Assembly: GCA_039028975.1 (NCBI GenBank)
Contig: JBCCHB010000078.1
Coordinates: forward strand, 12,205 to 76,204
Length of the DNA: 64,000 nucleotides
Source: JAHBNG01 sp039028975
GTDB taxonomy: Bacteria; Chloroflexota; Anaerolineae; Caldilineales; Caldilineaceae
Direction: 5' to 3'
In this document: positions 28,441 to 37,184 of the stretch, piece by piece
Position numbering within the stretch: position 1 is the stretch's first letter
Layout: every line of letters starts with the position of its first letter
Made by a program: the position numbers and the translations under genes
The notes under the pieces: model-generated
What the model saw: only the letters and a program-made list of their open reading frames with translations
The model's database searches: none
What the model was told of the DNA's origin: nothing

Positions 28441-29829
28441 TTACTGATTCACGACTGGTAAAAAGACATATGTTGTGTTGTCTGATATCGATGTACTCTC
28501 AGTCATTTGCGACACATCCGTAAAACAATCGTCGAATCCGCCGGCGGTTACAGACATTTCCTCCGCGTCGTTATCCGTTACAGGATTGAGAACCCGTCCG
28601 ACAAACAGAATAGAATCAGTCACCATGTCGTGTATCAGGAAAATGAAGGGGCGGTCAAGCGCCACGCAAAAATTAGGAGCGCTGGTTCCACCGATGGTAA
28701 CGGCTGTGACAGCCGCCGCCTCTGTACCCTTTTCGTCGACTGAGATGAATGCATCATGTCCGAGAGCAGAGATGTGGAGCTTTTCATCCTCATCACTCAT
28801 ACTGGAGAAGTCGGCTCGCTCTTCTGAAAACGCATCGGTCATGCCCATTGTTTGCAGTGTTGCCTTGAGATCCAGCTTTGTTTTATAGGTAAACTTGGGC
28901 GTAATTAGGTACATCTCCTTACTTGCAAACTGCTCCATTACCTGACTCAAGAACGCGGGATTTAATTCGGTTTCAATCGTAGAAAATTGGCCCGGATCCG
29001 GCAGAAGCACAATCATTTGGCTGCGGTCGCCCTTATAGGGAAGGGCCAAAGCCTGATAGCCTTCCCCATCCACATAGTCAAAATACCGTTGTGCAGACAT
29101 CATCGGGGCCACAACAGTACTTCCATCAAGACGAACAAACTGTCTGGGGTCAGTTTCATCAAAATGCTCCACCCACTCGGCTCTGAAGTAGGTCGCATTG
29201 GCCAGAACCAAGCGAGTCAAATCTGTGAGGACGCTTGCCGCGACTGGTTCTGGAATCTTGCCCCTGGTATGCTCGCTGCTCCATTCATTGATGGCTACGC
29301 GTGCCTCTTCTCTTTTTGCATCATCGACATAGTCAACTTCCTGTATGCCAGAGCCATAATTTTCCGCGACTGTATCCAAAAACGCTGCCCGAAAAGGGTA
29401 GCCAGCCTGGGGCCAAAGTGAGTTGGCAACGTTTAAGGTAAAGCTCACAGGCTCTGTGCTAGAGATCTGCTGGGTCAGATCTGCGCTTAGGTTTTTGAAC
29501 GCCGGGTGAAGCTGCTCTTGAGATAAGTTGTAGTGGAGGATGTTGGCCATCTGTTGTTCAGTGTTGCCCCTGGCTCCCACATAGGTCATGGCCAATGCAG
29601 TCGAGATGCTGTAAGGCGAATAGAAGAGATTCTCGTCACTCTCCCGAATGGTATGGTAGAGATCAAAGGCAAATTCGCTGTTGCCTGCGACGAGTTCCGA
29701 TTGGATGTTGGGTTCATTCGTCTCCTGGCCATAGGTCGGGTAGGGATGACAGATGAGAAGGAATAGCGCCAAAAAAGTCGCTGCTACGCTTCGAAACTTT
29801 GGCTGTGAGTGAGAGTACAATTTGTTCAT
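28441..29829 (-). CDS. Secreted serpin with C-terminal VFLPVV tail
   Basis: The 462-residue protein has a signal peptide (SVAATFLALFLLICHPYPTYG) and a complete serpin fold: NLFYSPYSISTALAMTYVGA, LVLANATYFRAEW, and the reactive loop hinge EKGTEAAAVTAVTIGGTSAP (Gly near 368) followed by RPFIFLIHDMVTDSILFVGR. The small-residue hinge is that of an inhibitory serpin. By counting against alpha1-antitrypsin, P1 falls on Thr or Ser (near 382-383), which would suit elastase- or subtilisin-like targets, with uncertainty of one residue. After the usual end (RVLNPVTDN) an extra 35 residues lead to TTYVFLPVVNQ. GGAG precedes the ATG. Confidence 0.93.
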   Translation of the reverse strand: MNKLYSHSQPKFRSVAATFLALFLLICHPYPTYGQETNEPNIQSELVAGNSEFAFDLYHTIRESDENLFYSPYSISTALAMTYVGARGNTEQQMANILHYNLSQEQLHPAFKNLSADLTQQISSTEPVSFTLNVANSLWPQAGYPFRAAFLDTVAENYGSGIQEVDYVDDAKREEARVAINEWSSEHTRGKIPEPVAASVLTDLTRLVLANATYFRAEWVEHFDETDPRQFVRLDGSTVVAPMMSAQRYFDYVDGEGYQALALPYKGDRSQMIVLLPDPGQFSTIETELNPAFLSQVMEQFASKEMYLITPKFTYKTKLDLKATLQTMGMTDAFSEERADFSSMSDEDEKLHISALGHDAFISVDEKGTEAAAVTAVTIGGTSAPNFCVALDRPFIFLIHDMVTDSILFVGRVLNPVTDNDAEEMSVTAGGFDDCFTDVSQMTESTSISDNTTYVFLPVVNQ

Positions 29830-29848
29830 TGAGCTGCTCCGATGTGAT

Positions 29849-29941
29849 TATGCTTCGCTAGAAAAGCCTTGTCCCGACTCTTGAGCAAATTTATCTGAAA
29901 AATTCCAAAAAGGGAGAATAGATCTTTTCTGGCCATCTATA
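29849..29941. repeat. Hairpin repeat, family 2 (copy 2)
   Basis: This 93-base element has TATGCTTCGCTAGAAAAGCC at one end and TCTTTTCTGGCCATCTATA at the other. It aligns over its whole length with the minus strand of 61346-61440 (AAAGGGAGNATAGNTCTTTT). Confidence 0.75.
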
Positions 29942-30059
29942 CTGATGAATGATGAGGAGCGATGGACTGAATGCTGACGATGCGAGGGAGCATCACCAAC
30001 ATTCAACCCATCGCGTACCCTACGACTGGATCTGCTTATCTGCTGCTACCTGCCACTAT

Positions 30060-33000
30060 CTACTGTTCCTGACTAACAAAGGGCAGATAGATTGTCTCTT
30101 CTATCGTCCTCGATGTCGGCGTTGGTGGGAACAAGGTGCCCACTTGTCCATTTGCCGATGAGTCGGTCGGTGCAGCCGTTGGCGCAATCGGTGTCGACGT
30201 CGGCGTGTTGGTTGGGGTACTCGTTGGCCCAACTGTTGGTTCATCGACAGGTGTCGTCAGATCGGCGGTTGGCGTTGCTGTTTGTGATGCTGGTAATCCT
30301 GTAGGCGAAATGGATGGTGTGATAGTTGGTGTCGTGACTAAGCTGTTCGTTGGTGTTGCAGTTGGTGTTGTGGTTGGTGTAAATGTTGACGTATGGGTCG
30401 GTGTCGGCGTTGTAGCAGGTGCACCAGGCGTCAGGGGCGTCGGCGTGGGGGTTGCAGTGGGTGGCATGGGTGTACGCGGCGGATCGCCATCGACCTGACA
30501 TTCGTTACCTAGCAAACCTTGGTTGGCAATATAGGCAGCAAAGTTGTCGCCGATTTCCGTGCGTTCAAAGGTTATTGGGTTAAAGAGAGCGCCATTATAT
30601 TGATAGTTTGGGTAAGTGCTTTGATCCTGCTCCCACGCGCGATAATCATCATTGATGCTATACCAGGCAAAGCGTTGAACCAGCCGATGTTCGTCGTTGG
30701 GATCGCCAAGCTCTTGGTCGGTTGCAGTCACCATGAAGTCAAAGGTCTCGTTCATGAAACGGTTCACTGCGGCAGGAGAAAAGTCTGCGATCGGCTGATA
30801 CCAATCGGGCAGCAACACGCCCATCTCTGAGACATATAGGGGCAGGTTCGTATAGCCGTTCTCCTTCATCCACTGGCGGAAGCCAACGATCTGGGATTTG
30901 AAGATCGCCACATCAGTATGGGAGCTAATGCCGATGCGCATGCCTTCAACTGCATCAACACCCGGCGGAATATCCGCCCCCCAGCATATACTTAGATCAT
31001 CGAAGTGATCACAACTGGCTTCATTGAGAATGTGGTTGTGGATAGACCAACCGTCAGCGGGTAATGGAACGCCATAGGCATCTTGATAATTTTGTAGAAT
31101 CAAGTCCAGATATTGGAGGCGAAGCGGTGTTGGTTGGGTGATGGAACCAGGGAAGAGCCGCGCTGTGGAATCGGCCGATTTAATCAGGTGGTAAAGTTCA
31201 TGGTAGGCAGCCGCATAGAGGTCAGGAGGCATACCATCTTGGAACTTGATCCGATCCGGCTCCACTCCAATAAACCAGTCCGAACCAGGATTTTCGCTGG
31301 CAATCGTCTGTATCGAGTCCGCATTTGGTGAGAATCTATAGCCGCTATCTTCTAATGCAGTCAGCCGAATTACCTTCGAGTGGTCGAGATGGTCAGGCGA
31401 TCCCGGCGACAAAGATGTTGAGAAATTACTGTACCAGCCCGCACCGAGATCGGTTATATCATAGGATGAGATTGAAGCTTGAGGTCCAGAACCGATGGTA
31501 TTGAGAAGTACGCCAGCGCGGCAGACAGGTCCGCTGGGTGTTGCCGTTGGTGTATGTGTAGGTGTAGGAGATGGTGTGGGCGTTTCCGTGGGTTCTTCTG
31601 ACGAGGGATTAATTTGTAAGCGGGTTAATGGATCGCCCAGCAGTACGTAGGTGTAGCGTACATCCTGGCAGCAGATACTATTTTGGAAGAGATTTATATA
31701 CCCTGCTTCAACCAATTCACCCAGGTGAGGAGGATTGTCTATGTCTTCTGCCAGCTTCTCGTGGAAACCTTGTAGAAGAAAATGGTGCCCTGTATCGACG
31801 CTGAGTCCGGCCCCACCCCAAACAGCGACGGCACCCGCGTTAGGTAGTCGCTGCAAACGCTCATCAAAGGTAGTTCCCGTTCGCGAGACATGGGTGAATT
31901 GACTTGTCCAGCTGGTCATCTGGAGCATGACAAAGGTGCGCTCTCGTTCGGTTAACTCAAGTAGCTGATTAAAATCAAGCAAGAAACCACCACTTTGTTC
32001 CAGCGACGCCAGGAAGAAATGATTTGCATGGCCCATAAATGTAGCCAAAGCGGGACCAGAATCGAGTAATTCAAAAGCTCGTTGATTAGCGAGTTCAGGA
32101 TTTGGCTCGCGCCACGGATCGGTAACGCCAGCGGGGTTGGGGTCGTAGTAGAGTCGTTGGCTGCGCAGTCGGGAAGTTTGATAATTCTCAATGATGTAAT
32201 CAGTTCCGGCGGCAAAATCGCCCGTTGGATCTAGAGAGCCATCGGACCGATGATAGTTATCTGCAAGGTATAGGCTCACCGATTGCTCCGATCCGCTCGT
32301 GTTGGTCGCAGTCTCGTAGCGCACAATCTTATTGACCACATCTCTTAGTTGGTCTTCATCCTGGATAGAGAATCGGCCAAACCACATGTCAATCAAGAAA
32401 TTTTTATCTATTGTGCCTTCAAGTGGATGGGCATCATCAAGCTGGACAAAGCAGGATTCACAGGCTGTTTCGCCCTGCCATGGGTCGATCTGCTCTAGAA
32501 ATGTCGGGAAGATGTTACGGTTATAGTTACCATCCATACGCTCTTTGTAGTTTTTGGGATCGAAGGTGCTGTCACCAACGGCCACAGCCGATAGTGGCGG
32601 CTTATCCCAATTATGTTTGGCATACTGGAGCATGTTCCGTACAGCATCCGGCGAAACGTGACCAAAGCTCCAGCTATCGTAGATACTTTGTAGATCGACT
32701 GCTTCCGCTTGATATCCCTGAGTCCGTCTTAAATCCAGGAGTGGCTGAAGCTCGTCATGGAACAGCTCATAAGCAACGTAGAGACCATCCGCTTGAGTCT
32801 CGGTGGACCATGTTACTGGGGTATGTTTCGAGAGGACAGGCTGCTGAAGATCGGAAGCCATCGTTAGGATATAGCGCCGAGGTTCGGGACCGTCTTCAAA
32901 TTGAGGATTCGTTCCAAGGGGAATAATCAGCCGGGTGGGCTGCAAAACATCTGTAATGTCGTGGAGGGCCGCATCACTGGCTACGTTGGTCAGTTGATAG

Positions 33001-34010
33001 CGCCAGGTACCATCTATACCATGGAAGGTTGCGCCGCCATTGCCAAAATCCAGATTGACAGGTTGCTCCCAGTAGAGTTTATCGAAGCTTATTCTGCTTT
33101 CCAGCGTGCTAGGCAGCAGCGTAAACTGGATGGTCTGTGGACGGCTGGTTGTGGATGTGAAGACGTGAGTCCAACTCTCGTAAAATCGAAAATTCGTCCA
33201 GCTCACGTCCTTGAGTCTCCCACCAAAGTCAGCCCTTAAGGTGTGGTTCGCTACAGTTCTTGCAGCACCGGTAACCGTAAATTGCGAGGCTTCTGGACTA
33301 CCTTCGGCTAAGGGGAGTCTATTATTTAGCGGAATCGTTGCCGTAGGGTACGTACTCGGATTCCCAAGCTGATTGGGGCTTACCTCTAGCGATGTGTGAT
33401 ACCAATTGTCCCCGTCCTCCCCAGACATGGTCGATTCGTAGATCCGATTGCCCTCCCAGATGCCTTGTTCCATTGCTGTAGAACGGAGTGGGGCTGTACT
33501 CTCTGCTCCAGGCACCACGTTACGATTTCCCATGCGCAAGCCATTGGAGCCGCTAAAGGTCAGCCAGAAGATCTCCTCTTCATTCCAGTAGTCCCCGACG
33601 GTGGGACTATGTTCGGTATGGTCCGCATAAAAGCGCAGCGAATCAGAGGTATCCAGCGTATTGTTGCCGTTGTCCCACACCTCGACGGCGACTTCTGTGC
33701 CGCGGAAAGCGATCTGGATACTAGAGAGGGATGTGTTTGCCGGAACGCCTTGGGCAATGAGATCGGCACCGGTTATCAGTTGAATTCCCGGCTCGATCAC
33801 ATGAATTTTGACTGCATCTTGAAAAACAGCGGGGTTGGTGGGAGCAAAGGCCAGAGGATCCTGCTCCGCAGATTTGGGGGCGATTTTAGGCTGGCCTGAT
33901 ATAATTTGGCCGGCATGGGCAGGCACAGAGCTTGAGGGGACAAGCGCCCCCACCAACAGTAGCATGGTGGTGAGAGGGAGGATAACATATGATACGACTG
34001 GACTCTTCAT
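30060..34010 (-). CDS. C25 (gingipain-type) domain fused to a glycosidase-like domain, IYLPFV tail
   Basis: The 1316-residue protein has a signal peptide (VILPLTTMLLLVGALVPS) and a C25-type region up to about residue 800 (GYQAEAVDLQSIYDSWSFG, LSAVAVGDSTFDPKNY). The usual GHG is MGHA with His 661. Where the nucleophile Cys is expected (M-T-C-x-T-G) it reads QMTSWTSQF with Ser 700. A Pro/Thr linker then leads to a TIM-barrel-like domain with HNHILNEAS (Asn-Glu acid/base pattern) and LYVSEMGVLLP (second Glu), as in clan GH-A glycosidases. Another long Thr/Pro linker ends ETIYLPFVSQEQ. AAGGAA precedes the ATG and a CTCAC array lies upstream. Peptidase activity is doubtful. Confidence 0.8.
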   Translation of the reverse strand: MKSPVVSYVILPLTTMLLLVGALVPSSSVPAHAGQIISGQPKIAPKSAEQDPLAFAPTNPAVFQDAVKIHVIEPGIQLITGADLIAQGVPANTSLSSIQIAFRGTEVAVEVWDNGNNTLDTSDSLRFYADHTEHSPTVGDYWNEEEIFWLTFSGSNGLRMGNRNVVPGAESTAPLRSTAMEQGIWEGNRIYESTMSGEDGDNWYHTSLEVSPNQLGNPSTYPTATIPLNNRLPLAEGSPEASQFTVTGAARTVANHTLRADFGGRLKDVSWTNFRFYESWTHVFTSTTSRPQTIQFTLLPSTLESRISFDKLYWEQPVNLDFGNGGATFHGIDGTWRYQLTNVASDAALHDITDVLQPTRLIIPLGTNPQFEDGPEPRRYILTMASDLQQPVLSKHTPVTWSTETQADGLYVAYELFHDELQPLLDLRRTQGYQAEAVDLQSIYDSWSFGHVSPDAVRNMLQYAKHNWDKPPLSAVAVGDSTFDPKNYKERMDGNYNRNIFPTFLEQIDPWQGETACESCFVQLDDAHPLEGTIDKNFLIDMWFGRFSIQDEDQLRDVVNKIVRYETATNTSGSEQSVSLYLADNYHRSDGSLDPTGDFAAGTDYIIENYQTSRLRSQRLYYDPNPAGVTDPWREPNPELANQRAFELLDSGPALATFMGHANHFFLASLEQSGGFLLDFNQLLELTERERTFVMLQMTSWTSQFTHVSRTGTTFDERLQRLPNAGAVAVWGGAGLSVDTGHHFLLQGFHEKLAEDIDNPPHLGELVEAGYINLFQNSICCQDVRYTYVLLGDPLTRLQINPSSEEPTETPTPSPTPTHTPTATPSGPVCRAGVLLNTIGSGPQASISSYDITDLGAGWYSNFSTSLSPGSPDHLDHSKVIRLTALEDSGYRFSPNADSIQTIASENPGSDWFIGVEPDRIKFQDGMPPDLYAAAYHELYHLIKSADSTARLFPGSITQPTPLRLQYLDLILQNYQDAYGVPLPADGWSIHNHILNEASCDHFDDLSICWGADIPPGVDAVEGMRIGISSHTDVAIFKSQIVGFRQWMKENGYTNLPLYVSEMGVLLPDWYQPIADFSPAAVNRFMNETFDFMVTATDQELGDPNDEHRLVQRFAWYSINDDYRAWEQDQSTYPNYQYNGALFNPITFERTEIGDNFAAYIANQGLLGNECQVDGDPPRTPMPPTATPTPTPLTPGAPATTPTPTHTSTFTPTTTPTATPTNSLVTTPTITPSISPTGLPASQTATPTADLTTPVDEPTVGPTSTPTNTPTSTPIAPTAAPTDSSANGQVGTLFPPTPTSRTIEETIYLPFVSQEQ

Positions 34011-34059
34011 TGTCTATTATTCCTTTGATGCAAATGTACTGTCTATTATCTATGCCCTC

Positions 34060-34135
34060 TTATAAGACGATTGGACTACGACATTGGTCACCGTAATCGT
34101 CAAAAGTCGTGAGGTCCACGTGAGGTTTGAGTGAG
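34060..34135 (-). promoter_or_regulatory. CTCAC-array promoter of the C25/GH gene
   Basis: Read on the minus strand, CTCAC occurs at 34135-34131, 34124-34120 and 34113-34109, an exact 11-base step, with spacers TCAAAC and GTGGAC. TTATAA (34065-34060) begins 44 bases beyond the last pentamer. The array lies about 100 bases before the start codon at 34010. The first spacer is identical to that of the DUF3160 site. Confidence 0.6.
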
Positions 34136-34137
34136 AT

Positions 34138-34248
34138 CGGTAAGTCGGTAATCGGTAAGTCGGTGAGCCAGTAATCGGTAAGTCGGTAATCGGTAAGTCG
34201 GTAATCGGTAAGTCGGTAATCGGTAAGTCGGTAATCGGTAAGTCGGTA
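34138..34248. repeat. About seven copies of the 15-mer CGGTAAGTCGGTAAT
   Basis: An 8+7 alternation (CGGTAAGT, CGGTAAT) runs for 111 bases with one imperfect unit (CGGTGAGCCAGTAAT). The core GTCGGT is the reverse complement of the ACCGAC core at 5777-5944. The array abuts the CTCAC array. Confidence 0.85.
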
Positions 34249-34386
34249 GGCCACATCCCCAGCTTCCTGGGGACAAGCTTGCAATGTGACAAGCATGGCT
34301 TGTCTATTGGTTTCCCTTAATCTTTATGGGGCAAGTATTATTGTTGAGTTGCAGACCGGACCTACCATAGGTTGTGCTGCATTCGA

Positions 34387-35853
34387 TTAGTCGAAAGCGA
34401 GTGGTAGCAAAATTCGTTCTGTGAGCATTGGGCGATCCAGTGGCTCGGGTGGGGCTGAAAGCGCTGTAGGGCCTTGGAAAGTTGCTATGACAGATAGAGC
34501 GCATGTTGGAGCGAGTCCTGATATGGCACCAGACGTAACAGTGAAGCACATTTTGGTGTTGTCATCTGGATTGTCCTCTCTATTAACCAGAAGGTTGAGA
34601 GCGTTCGCATCGAACCCAGTGACAGCCCCAGTATCAAAGCTGTAATGAAGAAATATGGCCGGAAACTCAGGTGGTGGGCCTTCTGGCTGAATAGCTTCGG
34701 CATCGAAACAGATCTTACTCCCCTCGCCAGCGTTAAGCGACGCTTCATCTATGTAAGAACACGTTCCGTCCTCACAGCCTGTTTGGTGTGTTGTGGTAAC
34801 GCTGCCAGGGCCGCTGATTGAAACATCTATATTCAGACTATGATTGGGACAGGCAGGGGGACCTGGTGGTGTCTCAGTGGGTGTTACTGTCACAGTAGGT
34901 GTAATAGGTGTTGGTGTCATGATATCAGCGGTTGATGAGGGTGTGATACTTGGTGTCTCGGTAACCGTTGGTGTCTCGGCAAGCGTCGCTGTTTCAGTTG
35001 GGGAAGGTGTCAGGGTCTCAGTTGGTGTGGGTGTCTGGGTTGCTGTTGAAGTACTTGTGGCTGTATAAGTGGCTGTCTCGGTTGGTACTGTAGCGGTTGG
35101 TGTAGACGTTGGTGTTTCGGTGGCTACGGTAGGGGGCTCGGTCGGTGTTGGTGTTTCCGTAGCCACGGTGGCTGTTGAGGTTGATGTCGGTGTTGGCGTC
35201 GGAACCAACAGTGGAGGCATGCAGCCAACGAATGCGATACCACCGCTGGTACTCAAGTTGAGGGTCAGCCCTGTAATGTTATCCCGATTGATTGGGATAG
35301 TCTCGACGCCATTATCTCCGACGGGTGAGAAAACATACTCGGTTTCTGTACCATCTTCCTGAGTAACAATCAGGCTCGATCCCATGGGTTCAATATCGAT
35401 GACTACCACGTCGGTGATGGTGACACCGTGGGTAAAGGTGAAGGTCAGAACAAGTGAGCCACCATCAGCCTTGTCATCTGGGTCGCTACTGTCGCCATCC
35501 TCGGAGATGATAAGGAGGTGACCCAGAGGCTTTGTATTGGTTGCTGCACCGCCTTCGCCAACACCGGGGCCACCATGGGCCTCGTTCGGTGTACCCAGGT
35601 CAAAGTCCTGACCAGTGGGGTTGGCGCTGTCAAAGATCATAGGGGGAAATTCTGGCGATGCACTACTGATAAGTACGTTCAAAAACTGGTCACTGACAAC
35701 TGTGCCTGGAGGTAGCTGGTTGAAGTCGATACAAGCTGACCCTTGGACTTGAGCATAAGCGGCGGCGGTAAATAAATTAATTATAAGTGCAATAAGGGCG
35801 AGCACGGTGCTAAGAAGAACCCCTGCTGCGGTATACATTCCTCTGTATTTCAT
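34387..35853 (-). CDS. Secreted protein with Pro/Thr linker and ILLPLA tail
   Basis: I choose ATG 35853 (488 residues) because GGAG lies six bases upstream; the ATG four codons earlier has no site. A signal peptide (LLSTVLALIALIINLFTAAAYAQ) precedes a beta-sandwich-like domain (CIDFNQLPPGTVVSDQFLNV, with GGSLVLTFTFTHGVTITDVV) that resembles carbohydrate-binding or choice-of-anchor modules. A long Thr/Pro linker and a Cys-containing domain (VSISGPGSVTTTHQTGCEDG) follow. It ends TERILLPLAFD. A CTCAC array lies about 330 bases upstream. No catalytic motif is seen. Confidence 0.78.
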   Translation of the reverse strand: MKYRGMYTAAGVLLSTVLALIALIINLFTAAAYAQVQGSACIDFNQLPPGTVVSDQFLNVLISSASPEFPPMIFDSANPTGQDFDLGTPNEAHGGPGVGEGGAATNTKPLGHLLIISEDGDSSDPDDKADGGSLVLTFTFTHGVTITDVVVIDIEPMGSSLIVTQEDGTETEYVFSPVGDNGVETIPINRDNITGLTLNLSTSGGIAFVGCMPPLLVPTPTPTSTSTATVATETPTPTEPPTVATETPTSTPTATVPTETATYTATSTSTATQTPTPTETLTPSPTETATLAETPTVTETPSITPSSTADIMTPTPITPTVTVTPTETPPGPPACPNHSLNIDVSISGPGSVTTTHQTGCEDGTCSYIDEASLNAGEGSKICFDAEAIQPEGPPPEFPAIFLHYSFDTGAVTGFDANALNLLVNREDNPDDNTKMCFTVTSGAISGLAPTCALSVIATFQGPTALSAPPEPLDRPMLTERILLPLAFD

Positions 35854-36133
35854 GTTGTACTCCATGAACTATGTATTTTGTTGCAAAATGCCATAAACTG
35901 TCGTGTGCATTATCTTCATCCTAGCCGCTCATCCTTTCCATACTGTGAAAGATTTGATTATAGATTCATACCTATACCGTTGATCGAGCGAGGCTTTGCC
36001 CCAAATTGACTAGAGATGGTTATCTATGAACGGAAGGAAACAGAGACAAAGACTTACGATTCTCCAGGTAAGTTGTTTGCTATTTACTGGTTGCAGAATT
36101 TGAAGAATATATGAGAGGTACAGCTATCTCGCT

Positions 36134-36209
36134 TTATTAGACGTTTGTCGTACCTGCATCGACGCGGCAAGCGCCATATCACGTGAGGTTTGAATGAGGT
36201 TCGCGTGAG
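36134..36209 (-). promoter_or_regulatory. CTCAC-array promoter upstream of 34387-35853
   Basis: On the minus strand CTCAC (36209-36205), CTCAT (36198-36194) and CTCAC (36187-36183) stand at an exact 11-base step, with spacers GCGAAC and TCAAAC. TAATAA (36139-36134) begins 44 bases beyond. The leader to ATG 35853 would be about 280 bases, and I see no gene in it. Confidence 0.55.
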
Positions 36210-36308
36210 ATTGGAAGTAATGGATTTTTATCTCATAGACCGTCGCCATCTTGCGGAAACCGCCTTGTCTTCCATACAGAACCAGCGCTCGCCCTTTCTT
36301 GGGGAAAT

Positions 36309-36447
36309 CTTAGAAGCTGTCTGTAAAGTCATTCTGAGGAGCCTGTGACGAAGAATCTCACGGTTGTTAGGCCGAGAAACACAGATTCTTCAGTCGCTCC
36401 GCTCCATCAGAATGACACGCTCGGACCCTTTTCAGACAGCTTCTTAG
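36309..36447. mobile_element. MITE-like element with about 20-bp terminal inverted repeats
   Basis: The left end CTTAGAAGCTGTCTGTAAAG is mirrored by CTTTTCAGACAGCTTCTTAG. Inner CATTCTGA and CAGAATGAC also pair. About 139 bases with no gene. The terminal sequence recurs at 24963-25063. It cuts into the 3' side of the HNH remnant region. Confidence 0.6.
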
Positions 36448-36599
36448 TTTTTGCGTAACATTCCGCACTGGAAACGTGATAGATTTTTTCTCCGGTGTTG
36501 TAGCCAATATTGCCCTTGATGGAAGAGGGACACCATGCTGGACGTGTAATGCATCTATTCGTACTGACTGAACTTTTCTCACGTGAAGCTGCTATGCTC

Positions 36600-36802
36600 G
36601 CGGATCCTGGATTTGCTTGAACTGGTTGAGTGGAGACAGCAACCGCAATATCATCTGGGTTTCGCTCATAGGTGCGGTGGTGGGCATCAAGCTGTATGGT
36701 ACTGGCTGGTTTGTTGTAGACCCGACAACGATAACCAGCTTGTCGTTTGGCATGGTTGGCCCTGTCTCGCCATTCATGTGAGCGGATATATTCGTAGTAC
36801 AT
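36600..36802 (-). pseudogene. HNH endonuclease remnant
   Basis: From ATG 36802 the reading MYYEYIRSHEWRDRANHAKR, then AGYRCRVYNKPASTIQL and DAHHRTYERNPDDIAV, follows the small HNH endonuclease pattern (CxxC, LDAHHRTYER, then a CxxCH half). The second Cys of the first pair is Tyr (CRVY). After DDIAV, where LCxxCH is expected, the sequence degenerates and runs on without domain features. I therefore read it as a decayed gene; the end coordinate is approximate. Confidence 0.55.
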
Positions 36803-36979
36803 GGTAGATTCCTTTGTAATCTCGCAAAGCAAAGTAAGAACATCCCGAGTTCTCGGGAACAAGCATTGTCTGGTCATCTATAAGTATAATTACTTTGCGT
36901 AGAAGTAACGTAGAAGAAAGCGTAGGAGAGAGCGTAGAAGGAACCGTAGATGGAGTTGCTATAGCTTTTAATAAAAAGA

Positions 36980-37184
36980 TTTCGACCTGTGCGGTTAAGA
37001 ATTTGACAAATTACCTGCTCGTGATAGGTTTTGACAGTCCAATGGTACACTTTTTTCGTGAATTTTGCCCCAAAAGCGGGAAAAGTCGCCCAGAACTAGG
37101 CAAAATGTGGTTCAAAATCGTCTATCCTGACAAAAAACACGTTTTCGGCTGAAATTCTTAGGTTTTGAACCGCACAGGTCGAAA
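36980..37184. mobile_element. Inverted-repeat element with 17-bp perfect ends
   Basis: TTTCGACCTGTGCGGTT (36980-36996) is mirrored exactly at 37168-37184. Inside, AAGAATTT (36997-37004) pairs with AAATTCTT (37152-37159). The ~205-base element has no convincing gene and looks like a small non-autonomous element or an IS remnant. The flanks 36803-36979 and 37185-37338 hold no supported gene. Confidence 0.6.

Noticed and set aside
5944..35853. YLP tail as an LPXTG sortase signal
   Set aside because: There is no LPXTG, no following membrane helix and no basic end.
36895..37152. Plus-strand frame of 85 codons
   Set aside because: It crosses the inverted-repeat element, has no recognisable domain and no ribosome site.
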